Positions 52,415 through 63,527 of a stretch of DNA of 64,000 nucleotides are shown here, piece by piece. Each line of letters starts with the position of its first letter. Positions within the stretch are counted from its first letter, which is position 1. The stretch comes from Salisapilia sapeloensis (lineage: Eukaryota; Oomycota; Peronosporomycetes; Peronosporales; Salisapiliaceae), in the NCBI GenBank assembly GCA_023334545.1, contig JAADVB010000009.1, forward strand, positions 1 through 64,000. Direction: 5' to 3'. The notes beneath the pieces were generated by a model. That model saw nothing but the letters and a program-made list of their open reading frames with translations, was not told the origin of the DNA and made no database searches. A program made the position numbers and the translations under genes.

Positions 52415-54156
52415 CTAAGACGGCATGAGGAAGGACGAGCTGACGACCTCTTGCTCACACCGGATCGCTATGACGAGAATCTGCATCATCCAGAACTGGA
52501 CACTCGCGACAGCTGAGCACGGGACTGCACCACCGAAAAAGTCGTGGCAGTCCTCTCCATTTTCTCCTGCTCGTTCATACAAACCCCAACTCGTTACTTC
52601 TCCCCACGCTTCCTTTTCGGCCGTCGCAGGCGGATTTGTGCATGCCGGGTTGACTCGAATGTTCCTTCCTGCGGGATCAATCGATCTAAATAGAAGCATG
52701 TACCCTTGTTCGACTTCGACTAGCGACACGAGCAGCAATGCTTTCAAGACAAAGTTGCGCTCAGGTTGCTGGATCGTTCGATAGAAGATGACGTTGGACG
52801 AGTCCACTCGCTGGACGAGGTGGAATCGAATACGCAAGTTGGACGAATAGACACGATGCATGCCTTCTTCCGTTGACAACAACGACCAGACTTTTTGAGC
52901 AATGTCTTCCATCCGTTGATGTTTAAAAGTCTTTTCTAACGCAAATTTAAACACACCATCTTCCTCATGCCGCCGATCAGTCCAGCCAAAGACACTCGCT
53001 CCAGTTGTCTCGTAGCTCTCACACTCGCGAAAGGACACGGCTTCTTTATATGCATCACATGCAATACGCATGCACTCGTCCGACGTCATGGGTTTCATCA
53101 GAATGGCAGCAGACGATGGGACACCTTCGTCTTCATGACGCGGAGGAGACGAGACGAGTTCCTGTGCTTCCTCCTTCCGGTCTTCTCCCATCATGATATT
53201 CAGCCTCGTTCGGACTTTGGATTGCTCTACAGCCATGGCACGTAGCTCTTCATTCTCCTTTCGCAACTGATTTTTGGAGATCGAGAGCTGTGCATACTTT
53301 TCTCTCAACTCTTCTGTAGACGCGATGGAAGAAGTCGATGCGTTTGATGAAGCAGAGGAAGACAGGTATGTGTTTGTAACTCGCATGTGCTGCAGCGACG
53401 ACTGATACTTTTGCTCCAGCTCTTCCACAGTCGATCGTAAGCTCTTAATCGTGTCCTGTCCGTACCTTGTCCATCAGTCTTGGTTACATAAAAGGAATGA
53501 ATAGTAGACGTACGATCTTGCGATAGTAAGATTTGCGCACGAGTTGTCGTTGTCGCTGCCGTTTCTCCTCTTCCGTGAGCTTGACACCTTTGCGTCCAGT
53601 CTTTTTTACTTGACTGCTGTCGGCATTGCTACTGTGCTTCTTAAAGGTCGACGGTACTGGCGAGAAGTGGAGGTTGGGCGAGTATGATGCACAAGTAGGT
53701 TCAGAAACTGCCTGTGACGATGGCCAACTTGTCGTCGGACGTATGCTTGCCACCTGTTTAGGTTGTGTTTGAGATACTGCCGATACACTCATCCCGCCGG
53801 AGACGCCTTGGGAATGGAGAGCCTGGACGATTCCGTTCATCGAGATACCATTCATCGTCTTCTTGCGTTCATTCCCTGCTTTCTTGCGTCTATAGACCAT
53901 AAATAAGACTTTTGCTATATAAATATACAACTAGGGAGACGTACTGCTGGGAGTAGAGGTCGAGGGAAGCCATGTCCATGCGTTTGTGCGTGCGAGGCTT
54001 GTAGGACTGTCTAATTGCTGGTGTCTGGTGCATGGAAGGCAAGTGTCTACTTGTGTCTGAACATGACGACGTCGATGGTTCTGTCTGGAAGTGTTCATTA
54101 TGAGGTACTGCCGTCCGTTCTTCCCGTAGACTTGTCAAGATGTCTGCGATGTCCAT
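52415..54156 (-). CDS. Atypical bZIP-like factor with START-like C-terminal domain (M96-type family)
   Basis: My model has three exons, 54156-53945, 53889-53514 and 53455-52415 (introns 55 and 58 nt), 542 residues. After a Ser-rich N-terminus a basic stretch KLTEEEKRQRQRQLVRKSYY runs straight into a heptad region IDTIKSLRSTVEELEQKYQS, joined exactly at the second splice site. This looks like a bZIP but lacks the usual Asn-x2-Ala signature of the basic region. More coiled coil follows (LREKYAQLSISKNQLRKENE). The remaining 240 residues resemble the START-like domain of oomycete proteins labelled M96 mating-specific, with VFGWTDRRHEEDGVFKF and VSLVEVEQGYMLLFRSID. A nuclear, ligand-sensing regulator is plausible by inference only. 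Confidence 0.75.
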
Positions 54157-54596
54157 CCTGTGCTAGAGGAGCAGTAGATATGGAAATGGAGGCGAGGGAG
54201 TCGAAACTGAATGCAAGTGATGACGTGATGAATAGCTCTTGGACGGTCTATGGCGCGGAACATCGAAGCAATCTGGCCAAATTATGCAAAAAGTGCTAAA
54301 AAGTACCAATGAAATCACGCGTTGGTAGGACAGAATCAGGACCAGGGAGGTCTTGTATTATGTAGGTACGACACATCCTTTTTATATGGAAGATATCGTT
54401 TGTATTCTCAAAAATCGAAATACAAGAGCAGTTTAAAATTCCACCTCGTACGACTTCAACGCATATGCAGATTTGTCATACCAGCTCGATGTGTAATCAA
54501 GCGGGAGGAGGTGACGTACCACTTTATGCAGACAGCAATCATCATACAACGTCACAAAGATACATTATCAGTCCGTCATTAACTTTGTATTTCGTT
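54157..54596. other. Intergenic, tetraspanin 3' end to bZIP-like promoter
   Basis: 440 bases between two genes on the minus strand. No separate gene recognised. Confidence 0.5.
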
Positions 54597-55676
54597 CTAC
54601 GGACCACTTTTGCCAGTACGTCGATCCGGCCCGATGTACGGACCTTGGTTGCCAGCCCAGGAAGCGTAATTCGGTTGCTGATCGGCACTCATGCGAATGG
54701 ACTGATGATCAGCTCTTCCTACATTCGCAGACGCCGTCTGGTAGTTTCTCGGGTGCGGATTGAACGGCTGCTTACTTAGTGGCATTCGAATTTCCTGGTA
54801 TCCATGACGTTTGCCTCGACGAGAGCACATGATGTAGCAAGAGAGCCCGACGAGAGCGATTTCGAACAGGGCGACGGCGAGGACGAAGACAGCAATCAAG
54901 AGTGATTGGTCGTTAACCCACGTGATTAATCGACTTTCACACGCACAGAGCATCGTGTGCTCCGTGAATGAGTCTTCTCCGAGCGTGAACTGGTGGCCGG
55001 CACAGCTGAGAAAGTCGCTGCCTGGTAGCAAGTCTTCATTCTTCAATTTGCAATTGTTCATGACGAACGGCGCAAACCATTTAAACTCCGGATTGGAACA
55101 GGATGCCATCAACTCATGATCGTCGGATGTGAGATCGATATCGACAGTCAATCCGCAGTGGCGGTAGGCATCTTTGAACCGACGATTGATCCATTTTAAG
55201 ATCGATTGGTCGTCCTACTTGATCCTGTCAATACCTGCTTTCTTATTTCAACTACTAGAGAAGTACCTTGGCGAGCTGACTGAGGTCGAAACTATGGGCA
55301 GAAGCATTCACGAGCGAGTCGTGGACGTGGAACATGAATCCAGCAAGCGTGAATTCAGCAATGACCGAGACGAGGACCAAAATGGCGTATGGAAATAGAA
55401 ACACTTTACTCTCCCACTGAGCGCCACATCCGCCTAGAAGCGCGATGAGGACAATGAGGGATCCACACGTGATCAAGGAGCTCGCGACGCCATCTTCTGA
55501 GAACTCATTTAGCTCCGGTAGAGACACCATGTAGCCTAGATACGATAAGTAAAGGATATAGAGTACTATATATCTAGCATAAAACCTCCGAGGGTGAGTA
55601 GGACAGCTCCTAGGAGTAGGAAGAGGACATTCGTGAAGACGAGGACGCTGCGCGAGAGAGATCGCCACGGATGCAT
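54597..55676 (-). CDS. Tetraspanin-like membrane protein
   Basis: My model has three exons, 55676-55586, 55535-55267 and 55214-54597, with introns of 50 and 52 nt, giving 325 residues. Four membrane segments fit a tetraspanin: VLVFTNVLFLLLGAVLLTLG, ITCGSLIVLIALLGGCGAQW (followed by ES as in the family), FPYAILVLVSVIAEFTLAGF, and after a large loop LIAVFVLAVALFEIALVGLS. The loop between the third and fourth carries several cysteines (YRHCGL, ELMASCSNP, NNCKL, LSCAGH, MLCACESR), although a strict CCG motif is absent. A juxtamembrane cysteine pair area (CYIMC) precedes a cytosolic tail of about 75 residues that is unusually long. The first exon ATG follows directly on the divergent interval shared with the PhoD-like gene. 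Likely partner of surface proteins. Confidence 0.8.
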
Positions 55677-55962
55677 CTTCGTCTAGGACGTTACAGGTCG
55701 ACTCTACATCGTACAAAGCCCATTCGATTGAATAAGCAAACCCAAAGGGAGTAGACAGTAGTATTTATCATGTATACTACGTTGGAAGGCGCGTGGTAAA
55801 AGGAGCTTGTCGGTCGACCTCGAGCAGATCTCTGGTAGATGTTTCGAAGACAAGTGACGCTATCGTCTGATTCGCACAAAAGGATAGCATGTGCGTTCGA
55901 TTGGTTAATAAGATTTCCATCCGAGATGATCTTTTCGACATGCTAAACGACCTTTTCTTCCG
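55677..55962. promoter_or_regulatory. Divergent interval tetraspanin / PhoD-like phosphatase
   Basis: 286 bases between divergent start codons of two predicted membrane proteins. No specific site recognised. Confidence 0.35.
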
Positions 55963-57525
55963 ATGATCCGACTACTGGTCTCTCTCCTCCTTTTGCATAG
56001 CATCTACGCCGTAAACACTTGCACAGAAGAAGCTGTCAAGTGGGTGTGGCAAGGAGCTTTCACGTCGTCTTCTGTCTTGTTTAAAATCGGACTAGAAGAA
56101 GGACATACTTGCCACCAGAACTCGTTCGTCTTACGAGCGTATCCGGAACTCGTGGAGCATGAACATCCACACTCGTCGATCACGACGTGTGAGTTTGTCA
56201 ATGATGAATGGGCGCGTGTAGTTACGTGCAACGTCCAGAACCTACCGCATGCCAATCGCAAGTATCAGTACGAACTATCGCTCCAGCCTCGTCTCGAAGA
56301 TGCTGCGGACCAAGCGACCATCATCCTGCGTCAAGGCACGATCGATACACCTGTGGTGGAAGGCTCTCCCATGGACTTTCGCATGGCATTTGCTTCTTGT
56401 GCGGATGAATACTCAGATCCAGACGTACGTTCTAATGATACTATGCTCCTATCTACCTAACGAACGCTCCTCTAGGTCTTCGATGAGATCGCTTCTCACC
56501 ATCCGCTCTTCTTCCTACACATGGGCGACATCCACTACCACGACATCATTGCCAATTCGAAAAAAGTCTTCCGAGACGCCTACGACTCGATCTTTTCCTC
56601 TCCGTCCGGATCTCGCATGCTCGCCATGGACATCCCCATGCCATACATGTGGGACGACCATGACTTTGGTCCTGACAACAGTGACAGCACTGCTCCAGGT
56701 GCCAATGCATCGCTAGAAGTGTACAGACAAGTCGTTCCGCACTATCCTCTTCCGTCCGATCTCCATCCGAATCTCTACGATGCCCACTCCGCCATCTACC
56801 AGAGCTTTACTGTCGGTCGCGTGCGTGTTATCATGACTGACCTACGCTCTCAACGCACGCCAAACACATCTCCTGACAAGCCTTCTAAGACCGTGCTAGG
56901 TCCGAAGCAAAAGCAGTGGTTTAAAGAGGAACTCGTGCAAGCGACAGAAGACGAAAATATCCAACTCATTCTCTGGTGCAGTACCATGCCGTGGCTGGAT
57001 GACGAACGTAAGTGGGGGCACTTTCGACATGAACAACAGGAACTCGTGTCCTACATGCAGGCGCATGCTTTAAACAAATACGTTCCCATCGTCATCGTCA
57101 GTGGCGACGCTCATATGCTCGCAGTAGACGACGGCTCGCACAGTCCAGGCGGTCTACCTGTCCTCCACGCTGCGGCGCTAGGTCGTCCAGGAAGTATTAA
57201 GGGTGGACCGTACAGCCACGGAGCTCTCCCTGGAAGCGGCCAGTATGGAATCCTGGACATTCATGACGACGGAAGCAAGGTCTGCGTCGTCTATAAGGGT
57301 AAGAAACTTCATCAAGGGACGCAGATCGAGTACAGCACTTGTCATCCGGAGAGGACACCGCCTACGAACACGTACTATCCTCCTCCGATCTGGGTACGTC
57401 AGGTCTTGCGTGTGTGGAAGAAGTTCAGACGAACGTACTTGGCGCCTACAATCGTCTTCGTTGGCGCTGCTCTCCTGCTGCTCCTAGGTCTACGATCTAG
57501 ACATACGCGGACGAAGAAAGAATAA
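55963..57525 (+). CDS. PhoD-like metallophosphatase with C-terminal membrane anchor
   Basis: Two exons, 55963-56424 and 56476-57525, join over a 51-nt intron into 503 residues. The N-terminal MIRLLVSLLLLHSIYAV is a signal peptide. The PhoD-type metal-site motifs follow: ASCAD at the start of the fold, HMGDIHYHD, then PYMWDDHDFGPD, and SGDAHMLAVDD near the end. Enzymes of this family cleave phosphomono- and diesters and are often alkaline phosphatases. Close to the C-terminus a hydrophobic segment APTIVFVGAALLLLLGL with a basic tail makes it a type I membrane protein whose active domain should face outside or the lumen. One N-glycosylation sequon, NAS, is visible in the second exon. The gene is convergent with the F-box-like gene, 45 bases away. 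Confidence 0.88.
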
Positions 57526-57569
57526 AAATCAAATGACATTGCCTTGCGACCTACATATCCCTATTGACT

Positions 57570-59120
57570 CTAGCCAAAGCTCGGGGCACTTGCCTCGAAC
57601 GTCGTGTCGTGTAGGAAAGACGCGACGCCGAGGTGATGCAGCAATCTTTCGAAACTCACGGCAAAGTCAACGTACTGAAGCTTGATCTGAGTGTCCATGG
57701 AGGACGATGGGGAGAAGCAGTAGCAGATGGCTGCGTCTCCTGGTATCCGAATGTGCTTCTCCACGACGTTGCTGCCTTGGATGGATACACAAGACGTGTC
57801 TGTTACCACCTGCTTGACCTCCTTGGTCACTCTGTTCGTCGCACTGATCGTGAACGTCAGGACTTGGATGTCCTGACAAGCAATCTCCAACGGCCACGAG
57901 TCATTTGCGCCTCGCCATCGACCTTCCATACTTAGATCTCGCTCTTCCTCGACACTCTTGTGCTCTTCCTTGTACGCACTGTAGGCATGCTCTGGGACGC
58001 GTCCGTATGATAGAAAGATACGCAAGGCAGCGCTATTGGAGTTGGTAAAGACACCTTCTCGACGACAGGGAAGGTGGTGTTTCATCCCACCCACTTCGAT
58101 CGTACCAGAGTAGCTCCAATCCATCGGACGGAAGCCGACGGGATTGAAGAGGTACAACAGGTACGTGTTGCCTACTAGAGCGTTGACGACGATCTCGTCA
58201 TTCTGGAGACGATAGCGTAGCGAATTGTCGTCTAGGTGGATGGTCATGCCGGACAGTTCCTGTAGCTTCACCGCATTGTACTCTTGCTGTCGAGTGTGTT
58301 GAGGTAGTTCTCGCAGTAGCTCGGCTATGGTATCGTTCCCACCACTGCGATCAGCATCGGTAGATGTGCTGGAAGACAGGGACTCGAGTATACAAGGAGA
58401 CGAGATCGGACGATAGAGCACGTCGTCGATCGAAGCCCATACCTGCATCATGAGAGGAGAAGCAGACGAGAACGCAGCATCTGGGAATGCAAATGTACCG
58501 CGTAGTAAGGCGTTGGCATCTAGCAATACAGGAGCTGGGATAGCTGTATAGAGTTCGCTTTCAAAGAGAAGAGAGCCACGTAACGATGCAACCGAAGACA
58601 GGAGACTAAGGTGTTCTTGCAATAGACCGCGAGCGGCGTCGATAGCAGCAACACCGAGCAACGCAGAGATTTGCTGGACGGAGCGATTGATACGGAGAGA
58701 TAGATCGAACATCCTTTCACAGTGAGCGTACACAGCTGCGCGCTCTCTCGAGCTAAGCAAGCTGCGTTTAGCTGGTGCTGGAAAGCGTTGTGTGACGCCG
58801 TGGGCGTTCATAAGGTACACGCGCGCGGAGACGCGGTCGACGACATTACGAGCGAGGTGCCGACGTAGTTGGAACATGCGTCGCCAAGAGCCTTCTTGTG
58901 GCGTAAAGCTCGGCTGACCGAAGCGCGCTAGGAATCGCAGTCGCCATTCCAAGTCACATACTTCGTTTGCGTTGGTGTCCACGAGTGAGAGTGCTTGAAG
59001 TTGTGGGATGGATAGGAATTGGGTAATGTACGGCAGTGATAGACTCCATAGATCTCCGATCGTGGATATGGTAGAGGGGTGGTAAGAGGAGGTAGACGAT
59101 GGAGAAGGGAGCGTCTCCAT
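57570..59120 (-). CDS. F-box-like protein of unknown function
   Basis: Single exon, 516 residues. The N-terminal region GDLWSLSLPYITQFLSIPQL and the following SLVDTNANEVCDLEWRLRFL have the pattern of an F-box (LP...I..FL......L..V...........W). No repeats of LRR, WD or Kelch type follow. The middle part is helical and Leu-rich; the second half contains beta-like sequence with aromatic residues (NPVGFRPMDWSYSGTIEVGG, WPLEIACQDIQVLTFTIS). If the F-box is real the protein would serve as a substrate adaptor of an SCF ubiquitin ligase. I do not recognise the C-terminal domain. Start at 59120 is the first ATG and directly precedes the F-box region. Confidence 0.65.
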   Translation of the reverse strand: METLPSPSSTSSYHPSTISTIGDLWSLSLPYITQFLSIPQLQALSLVDTNANEVCDLEWRLRFLARFGQPSFTPQEGSWRRMFQLRRHLARNVVDRVSARVYLMNAHGVTQRFPAPAKRSLLSSRERAAVYAHCERMFDLSLRINRSVQQISALLGVAAIDAARGLLQEHLSLLSSVASLRGSLLFESELYTAIPAPVLLDANALLRGTFAFPDAAFSSASPLMMQVWASIDDVLYRPISSPCILESLSSSTSTDADRSGGNDTIAELLRELPQHTRQQEYNAVKLQELSGMTIHLDDNSLRYRLQNDEIVVNALVGNTYLLYLFNPVGFRPMDWSYSGTIEVGGMKHHLPCRREGVFTNSNSAALRIFLSYGRVPEHAYSAYKEEHKSVEEERDLSMEGRWRGANDSWPLEIACQDIQVLTFTISATNRVTKEVKQVVTDTSCVSIQGSNVVEKHIRIPGDAAICYCFSPSSSMDTQIKLQYVDFAVSFERLLHHLGVASFLHDTTFEASAPSFG

Positions 59121-60113
59121 GTGGCCTGTGAATAGTATAAATTCCTGTGTCTATTCTTAGCGTGAGACGGAGCCATGTGGAAACTGAGTATGTGTGTGCG
59201 CGCTGTGGTTTAAGGCTATCTTTCAAGCATCCTTGTCCTTCGAGTACGAGTCTCTTCTTGTGCGTTGCGTAGGATAGTATACGTACCCATGCAGTTGGAG
59301 CATGTAGAACTTTTGTATTGTCAAAAATACGCTGGGAAGAAAAATTGGAGCGAAGAGGGGCTGTTGGCGCTTGGATTCTCATGGCTGACGTAGAATCTGG
59401 GCGAGCACGTTTCCCTTATTGCGCATGTCGTCAGTTGCTTGGAGTGCAAATTAATCCACTGCGATAGTGAGGATTAAGGCGATGCGGAAACTCTGGGGAA
59501 TTGAACAGTGGAACCATGGAAAATTTATATCTTCGCCTGCTTTTTATGCCTTGCGATTGACCACGAGGAACACGCAGTAGAAACCATTGTTTACATTCCG
59601 CAAGGTTTCTGTACTCGAACTACCTCTACTTTTGTCTTGTAAGCAACTACAAGCTGGGTAGATTGTTAAAAGAAGTACTAGCCTTGGATCGCTTGATCTT
59701 ACTCAAACTCATTCTAGCGCATATAAGAATCGGCTACCTTTACTCTCTACAACTAAAATGAAAATGCACCAGAAACAAAGATCTGACTGAGCAGCATCCC
59801 ATGAGACAGACTTCACAGTACATAGTTTGAAGCGTACTGTAAAGGTCGGACCCCAAGGGCTGAGATCAGGTAGAAATCAAGTTGTATTCAGAAAGCATGC
59901 GAAAGGCACGACTCCTGCAGCATCACTTCATGGTCAAGATGTACTAGCCACACATCTACTAGCAACTGACTACAGTGAAGTTTTTCTATAACTTTGATTC
60001 CCATTAGCTTCAAAATGTCTCCGACACAAATTTTCATAAATATACCTCCTAGATCCGCTGAAGGATATCATTTTTGCAATAGTCTTCTGGGGGAGAGTTG
60101 AGATTAGTGGGAG
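59121..60113. other. Divergent interval F-box-like gene / START-only gene
   Basis: About 1 kb, no gene recognised. Short frames on the minus strand (58954-59382) continue into the F-box gene in other frames and are shadows. Confidence 0.5.
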
Positions 60114-61358
60114 ATGCATTCGAGCACGAACGTCTCTTCATCAAAAGCTCATGGCATCCTGCCGTCTCAACTGTTCCATGAACCAGAACTTGGTCCGGAC
60201 GAGCGTCGACGACTATATCGGGTCGCGCACAACCAAGGCGAACGACTTGCTCGTCGGCTGCATGATCCGCTTACAGATTCGGCATGCACTAAAGTGAAGC
60301 GTGTTGATTACCAAGATGGTGTCACGCTATTAGAAGAGAACTCTCGATCTCGTGCTCCCCGATCTTCCACCGGACCGGCTAAGCGACTACGAGCTACTTG
60401 TAGTATTCAAACAAGTTTGCGTGATTTCATTCAAGCGCTGTCATCTTCTATCCTACCAGGTGATATGGATGACATGGTTCGAGGTGTCCAAGACACTTTT
60501 GTCATCGCTCCTCTTGGTGGAGTCCCTGCATGTAAATCGATCGAGGGACCGCAGGCTGCAGTTTACACTGGTATCAATTGGTTTGCTCTGCCTCCCTCAG
60601 ATACCAAGAATGGTCATGACTTTGTCCTGCTTCAATACCAAGATTTCTTTACGCATCACGGTCGTCGTGGGTGGGTCCAAAGTATGCGTTCAATGGACAT
60701 CAAAGGCCTTCCGTCGGTCGAACAGACGCACGACTATAAGCGCTCGACATTATACGAGAGCGGTGTCGTTGCAATGGAAGCAGAAAGTGATCCGGACACT
60801 TTGATTGTCACCTTCTCGTTCGGTCTACGAGGAAATCGTTTCCACATGAATGCGAGCGTCTTAGAACCTCTATCCGAAGTTCAGCACCTAAGTGACGTTG
60901 CTCGACGTCGTGTCATGCGTCTAACTACTCTCAAGAAAGAATTGGAAGCATGGGCAACGCTACAAGGTCGATCATCAGGTACGAGCCATCGTCGCACACA
61001 GAGTTATCCACTTCCAAAGCCCCAGCAGATGACAGACTCTATCAAAGTACACGCTGCACTTGAAATCGATGACGAAGAACAGAATGATCAGCCTACAGAC
61101 TCTTCAAAGGAGTATATCCCATCTTTCCACCATCCGGAGATAACAGACACTGTGGAACTTCGTCCGATCCATTGGAAACCGAAGCGTCTAAGCAAAAAGC
61201 CCAGTATCCTAAAACTGCAAGATGCAGACACATTGGATCCGACGACAAAGAAGCCATCAAAGGAGCCTTCTACACCGAGGACCCGAGGCAAAACAGTGGT
61301 GAAAACACCGACCATGCTCGAGTTCCATCTACCAAGCAACAATGAAGTTGAGCTGTAA
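60114..61358 (+). CDS. START-domain protein related to the START/FYVE family, without a finger
   Basis: Single exon, 414 residues. Residues about 25-290 align by eye with the START part of the two FYVE-like proteins at 43.8-49.3 kb: DERRRLYRVAHNQGERLARR near the start, DFVLLQYQDFFTHHGRRGWV, QSMRSMDIKGLP, STLYESGVVAMEAESD and FSFGLRGN. After the last START helix, where the paralogues have CxxC, this protein has a Ser- and Lys-rich tail with no cysteine cluster, so the finger is absent rather than mutated. The tail looks disordered. Lipid binding is inferred from the fold only. It is convergent with the SV2-like carrier gene, with a gap of 37 bases. Confidence 0.75.
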   Translation: MHSSTNVSSSKAHGILPSQLFHEPELGPDERRRLYRVAHNQGERLARRLHDPLTDSACTKVKRVDYQDGVTLLEENSRSRAPRSSTGPAKRLRATCSIQTSLRDFIQALSSSILPGDMDDMVRGVQDTFVIAPLGGVPACKSIEGPQAAVYTGINWFALPPSDTKNGHDFVLLQYQDFFTHHGRRGWVQSMRSMDIKGLPSVEQTHDYKRSTLYESGVVAMEAESDPDTLIVTFSFGLRGNRFHMNASVLEPLSEVQHLSDVARRRVMRLTTLKKELEAWATLQGRSSGTSHRRTQSYPLPKPQQMTDSIKVHAALEIDDEEQNDQPTDSSKEYIPSFHHPEITDTVELRPIHWKPKRLSKKPSILKLQDADTLDPTTKKPSKEPSTPRTRGKTVVKTPTMLEFHLPSNNEVEL

Positions 61359-61395
61359 ATGTACATTAAGTTTATGCAAGTAAAATATATTTTCT

Positions 61396-63340
61396 TTATT
61401 CCATCGATACTTTTCGACGCCGATCCGATCGTTCCGGTGCTACGAGCAACATATCTTCTTCTTCTCGACAGTCACTCACAGTCTCCACATCCGTCATCTC
61501 TATCTCTTCCTTCTCAACCTCCATCTTTATTTCCACCGGTCGCTCGACAAAGTAAGTCGCAGTACCACCAACAACCAAGACGGTTGTCGTGACCATCAAC
61601 AAGGTGGCAATATGTGGTGGAGGTCCGATGAGCAATCCATTAACAAACTGAGCACACATAGCTCCGATGCGTCCAGAGCAGTTGGATAGTGATAGACCAG
61701 TCGTCCTAGCTTCCGATGGGAAACCTTCAGCTGACAAAACACCAAACTACAAAACATCATTAATAGAGGACAGAAGATATATGACGATAAGACAGTACAG
61801 TATTCCAGGCGGCTGTGACGCAGGCATTAAAGAGACACGAGACGAGAACGATAACGGTAGGTGATCCAGTGAGGTTCATGGCAAAGAGAAGCGTAGAGCA
61901 GGCGGAGAAGAAGAATGAAGCCGATAGTAACTTGCGTCGTTCCACTCGATCCACTAGGTAGAGACTATTATAGGTTAGCAGTGGATACAGAGCCTAGGAT
62001 GTAGACAAGATCCTACCTAACTACGTTTCCCGGCAGGTTGGCAATGGCAAATAAGAAAGCGTTTCCGAATGGATTGTCCAGTCCAACGGTTTGGAAGATC
62101 TTACTGATCCATGTCGATAAGCCATAGGAGCCGAAGCTAAGGCAGTAGGCTGTGAGCATTAGCAGCACTGTCGTACGTAGTTGTGGAGGTCGAAAGATGA
62201 GTGGGACCAAGGACGCTTGGACACTCTGAAACACTTTGGCTTTCACTCGACTCTTGTCGTCCACTTCATCTACCATTTGGAACTGGACGTTACGAGACAA
62301 ACCATTAACTTGATGTATATGCTGGATGACAGCATTCACTTTCTGTGGTTGAGACGTCGATGCAAGGAAGTGAACGCTTTCAGGAATGTAATAGTAGGCT
62401 AGGAGGAGGCAGCACATCGATGGAAGACCAACGACTGCTGCAAACCATCGCCAGGATATGTCTAGGATGCGATTGCCATGTACGTCATTCCCGAGCATGA
62501 TCCACGCCACTGCAGCTGTGCTGATGGACCCGACCATCCAAAAGCAGCACAGGATGGTAATGTATCGACCTCGAGACGATACAGGTACGTGTTCTAAACA
62601 GAGCGCAAAGAGGGAGGAGACAACACCACCCACGCCTACGATTTTATGGATGAGGTAATGAAGAGAGAGGGAGGGAGGATGGTGGGATACCAAGCCCGGC
62701 GAGCGTTCGGAAGAGAATGAGCCAATAGATGTTCGGCGAAAAGGAAGAGAAGAAGGCGGAGGATGCGTTGATGAACAATGTAGTGAGCAAAACAGGTTTG
62801 CGACCGTACAAGTCTCCCACGATACCACCGATAAAGCCACCGACGAGCATCCCGGCAAAGACAGAGGCTGTCAACAGGCCTAGAGACAGCACTTTAGTTC
62901 ATATGTGGCCACAGGCGGACTGTGGGAGATGTTTACTTGACTGCCATGCAGTAATTGTGCCTTCACTGTCCTCGTATACGGTCAGGATATACCCGATAGC
63001 AAGAATCTCGACGGCATCCGCGACATTGCCCAGCCCCAATATCCTGTCATGGCGCATGTTACAATAAGACCACGTCTAGATATGACAGCAGAGTATCGTA
63101 AGACATACGTGACAATGCGTCTCTGAAAGTATCCACACCCGATCGCCTCCATCTCCTGTAATATCACAAACGATGCCTCTTATTAGACAAAAAACAAGCT
63201 TTACATGCTCCTTTAAGCATCCTACGAACACATACGTCATGCACAGCTTGCTTGAGCTCCTTGGTATCATTGACCAAGACAGTACCGTCATCCTCCACCG
63301 CAGGAGGTGACGGTGATCGCTCTACCGACATGTCCAGCAT
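61396..63340 (-). CDS. SV2/sugar-porter-like MFS transporter
   Basis: My model has seven exons: 63340-63236, 63155-63109, 63043-62937, 62891-62691, 62635-62017, 61964-61799 and 61746-61396, with introns of 80, 65, 45, 55, 52 and 52 nt, 531 residues. All six junctions keep frame. After the cytosolic N-terminus, EAIGCGYFQRRIVTILGLGN and ADAVEILAIG form the first membrane segment with the acidic DAVE motif typical of SV2-like and related organic-solute carriers. The MFS loop motif is GGIVGDLYGRKP, with FRTLAGLGVGG in the next helices. The second half includes LYLVDRVERRKLL, the counterpart of the RxGRR loop, and the late motif AEGFPSEARTTGLSLSNCSG. The substrate cannot be told. The last exon ends in an acidic cytosolic tail. 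Confidence 0.88.
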
Positions 63341-63527
63341 CAGTCTGGCGGGTCGTGTACCCTGCCTCCGGATTGTAACATTTAACCGACATAACGGTGA
63401 CCTTCACTTCAAAGACAGCAGATGTACGTGGGATGCGGCAGCTCTCATTCCCAGATTCTTTTGCTTTATTCGACCATCTCTTCATCATCTCATTCCTGTA
63501 ACCCCTTCTTGTACTGGAATTGGATCT
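63341..63527. promoter_or_regulatory. Bidirectional promoter interval with an oomycete-type initiator-like site
   Basis: 187 bases between divergent start codons. CTCATTCC at 63489-63496, 32 bases before the plus-strand ATG, resembles the oomycete initiator core (YTCATTYY), followed by a pyrimidine-rich stretch as often seen. Assignment is tentative. Confidence 0.35.
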
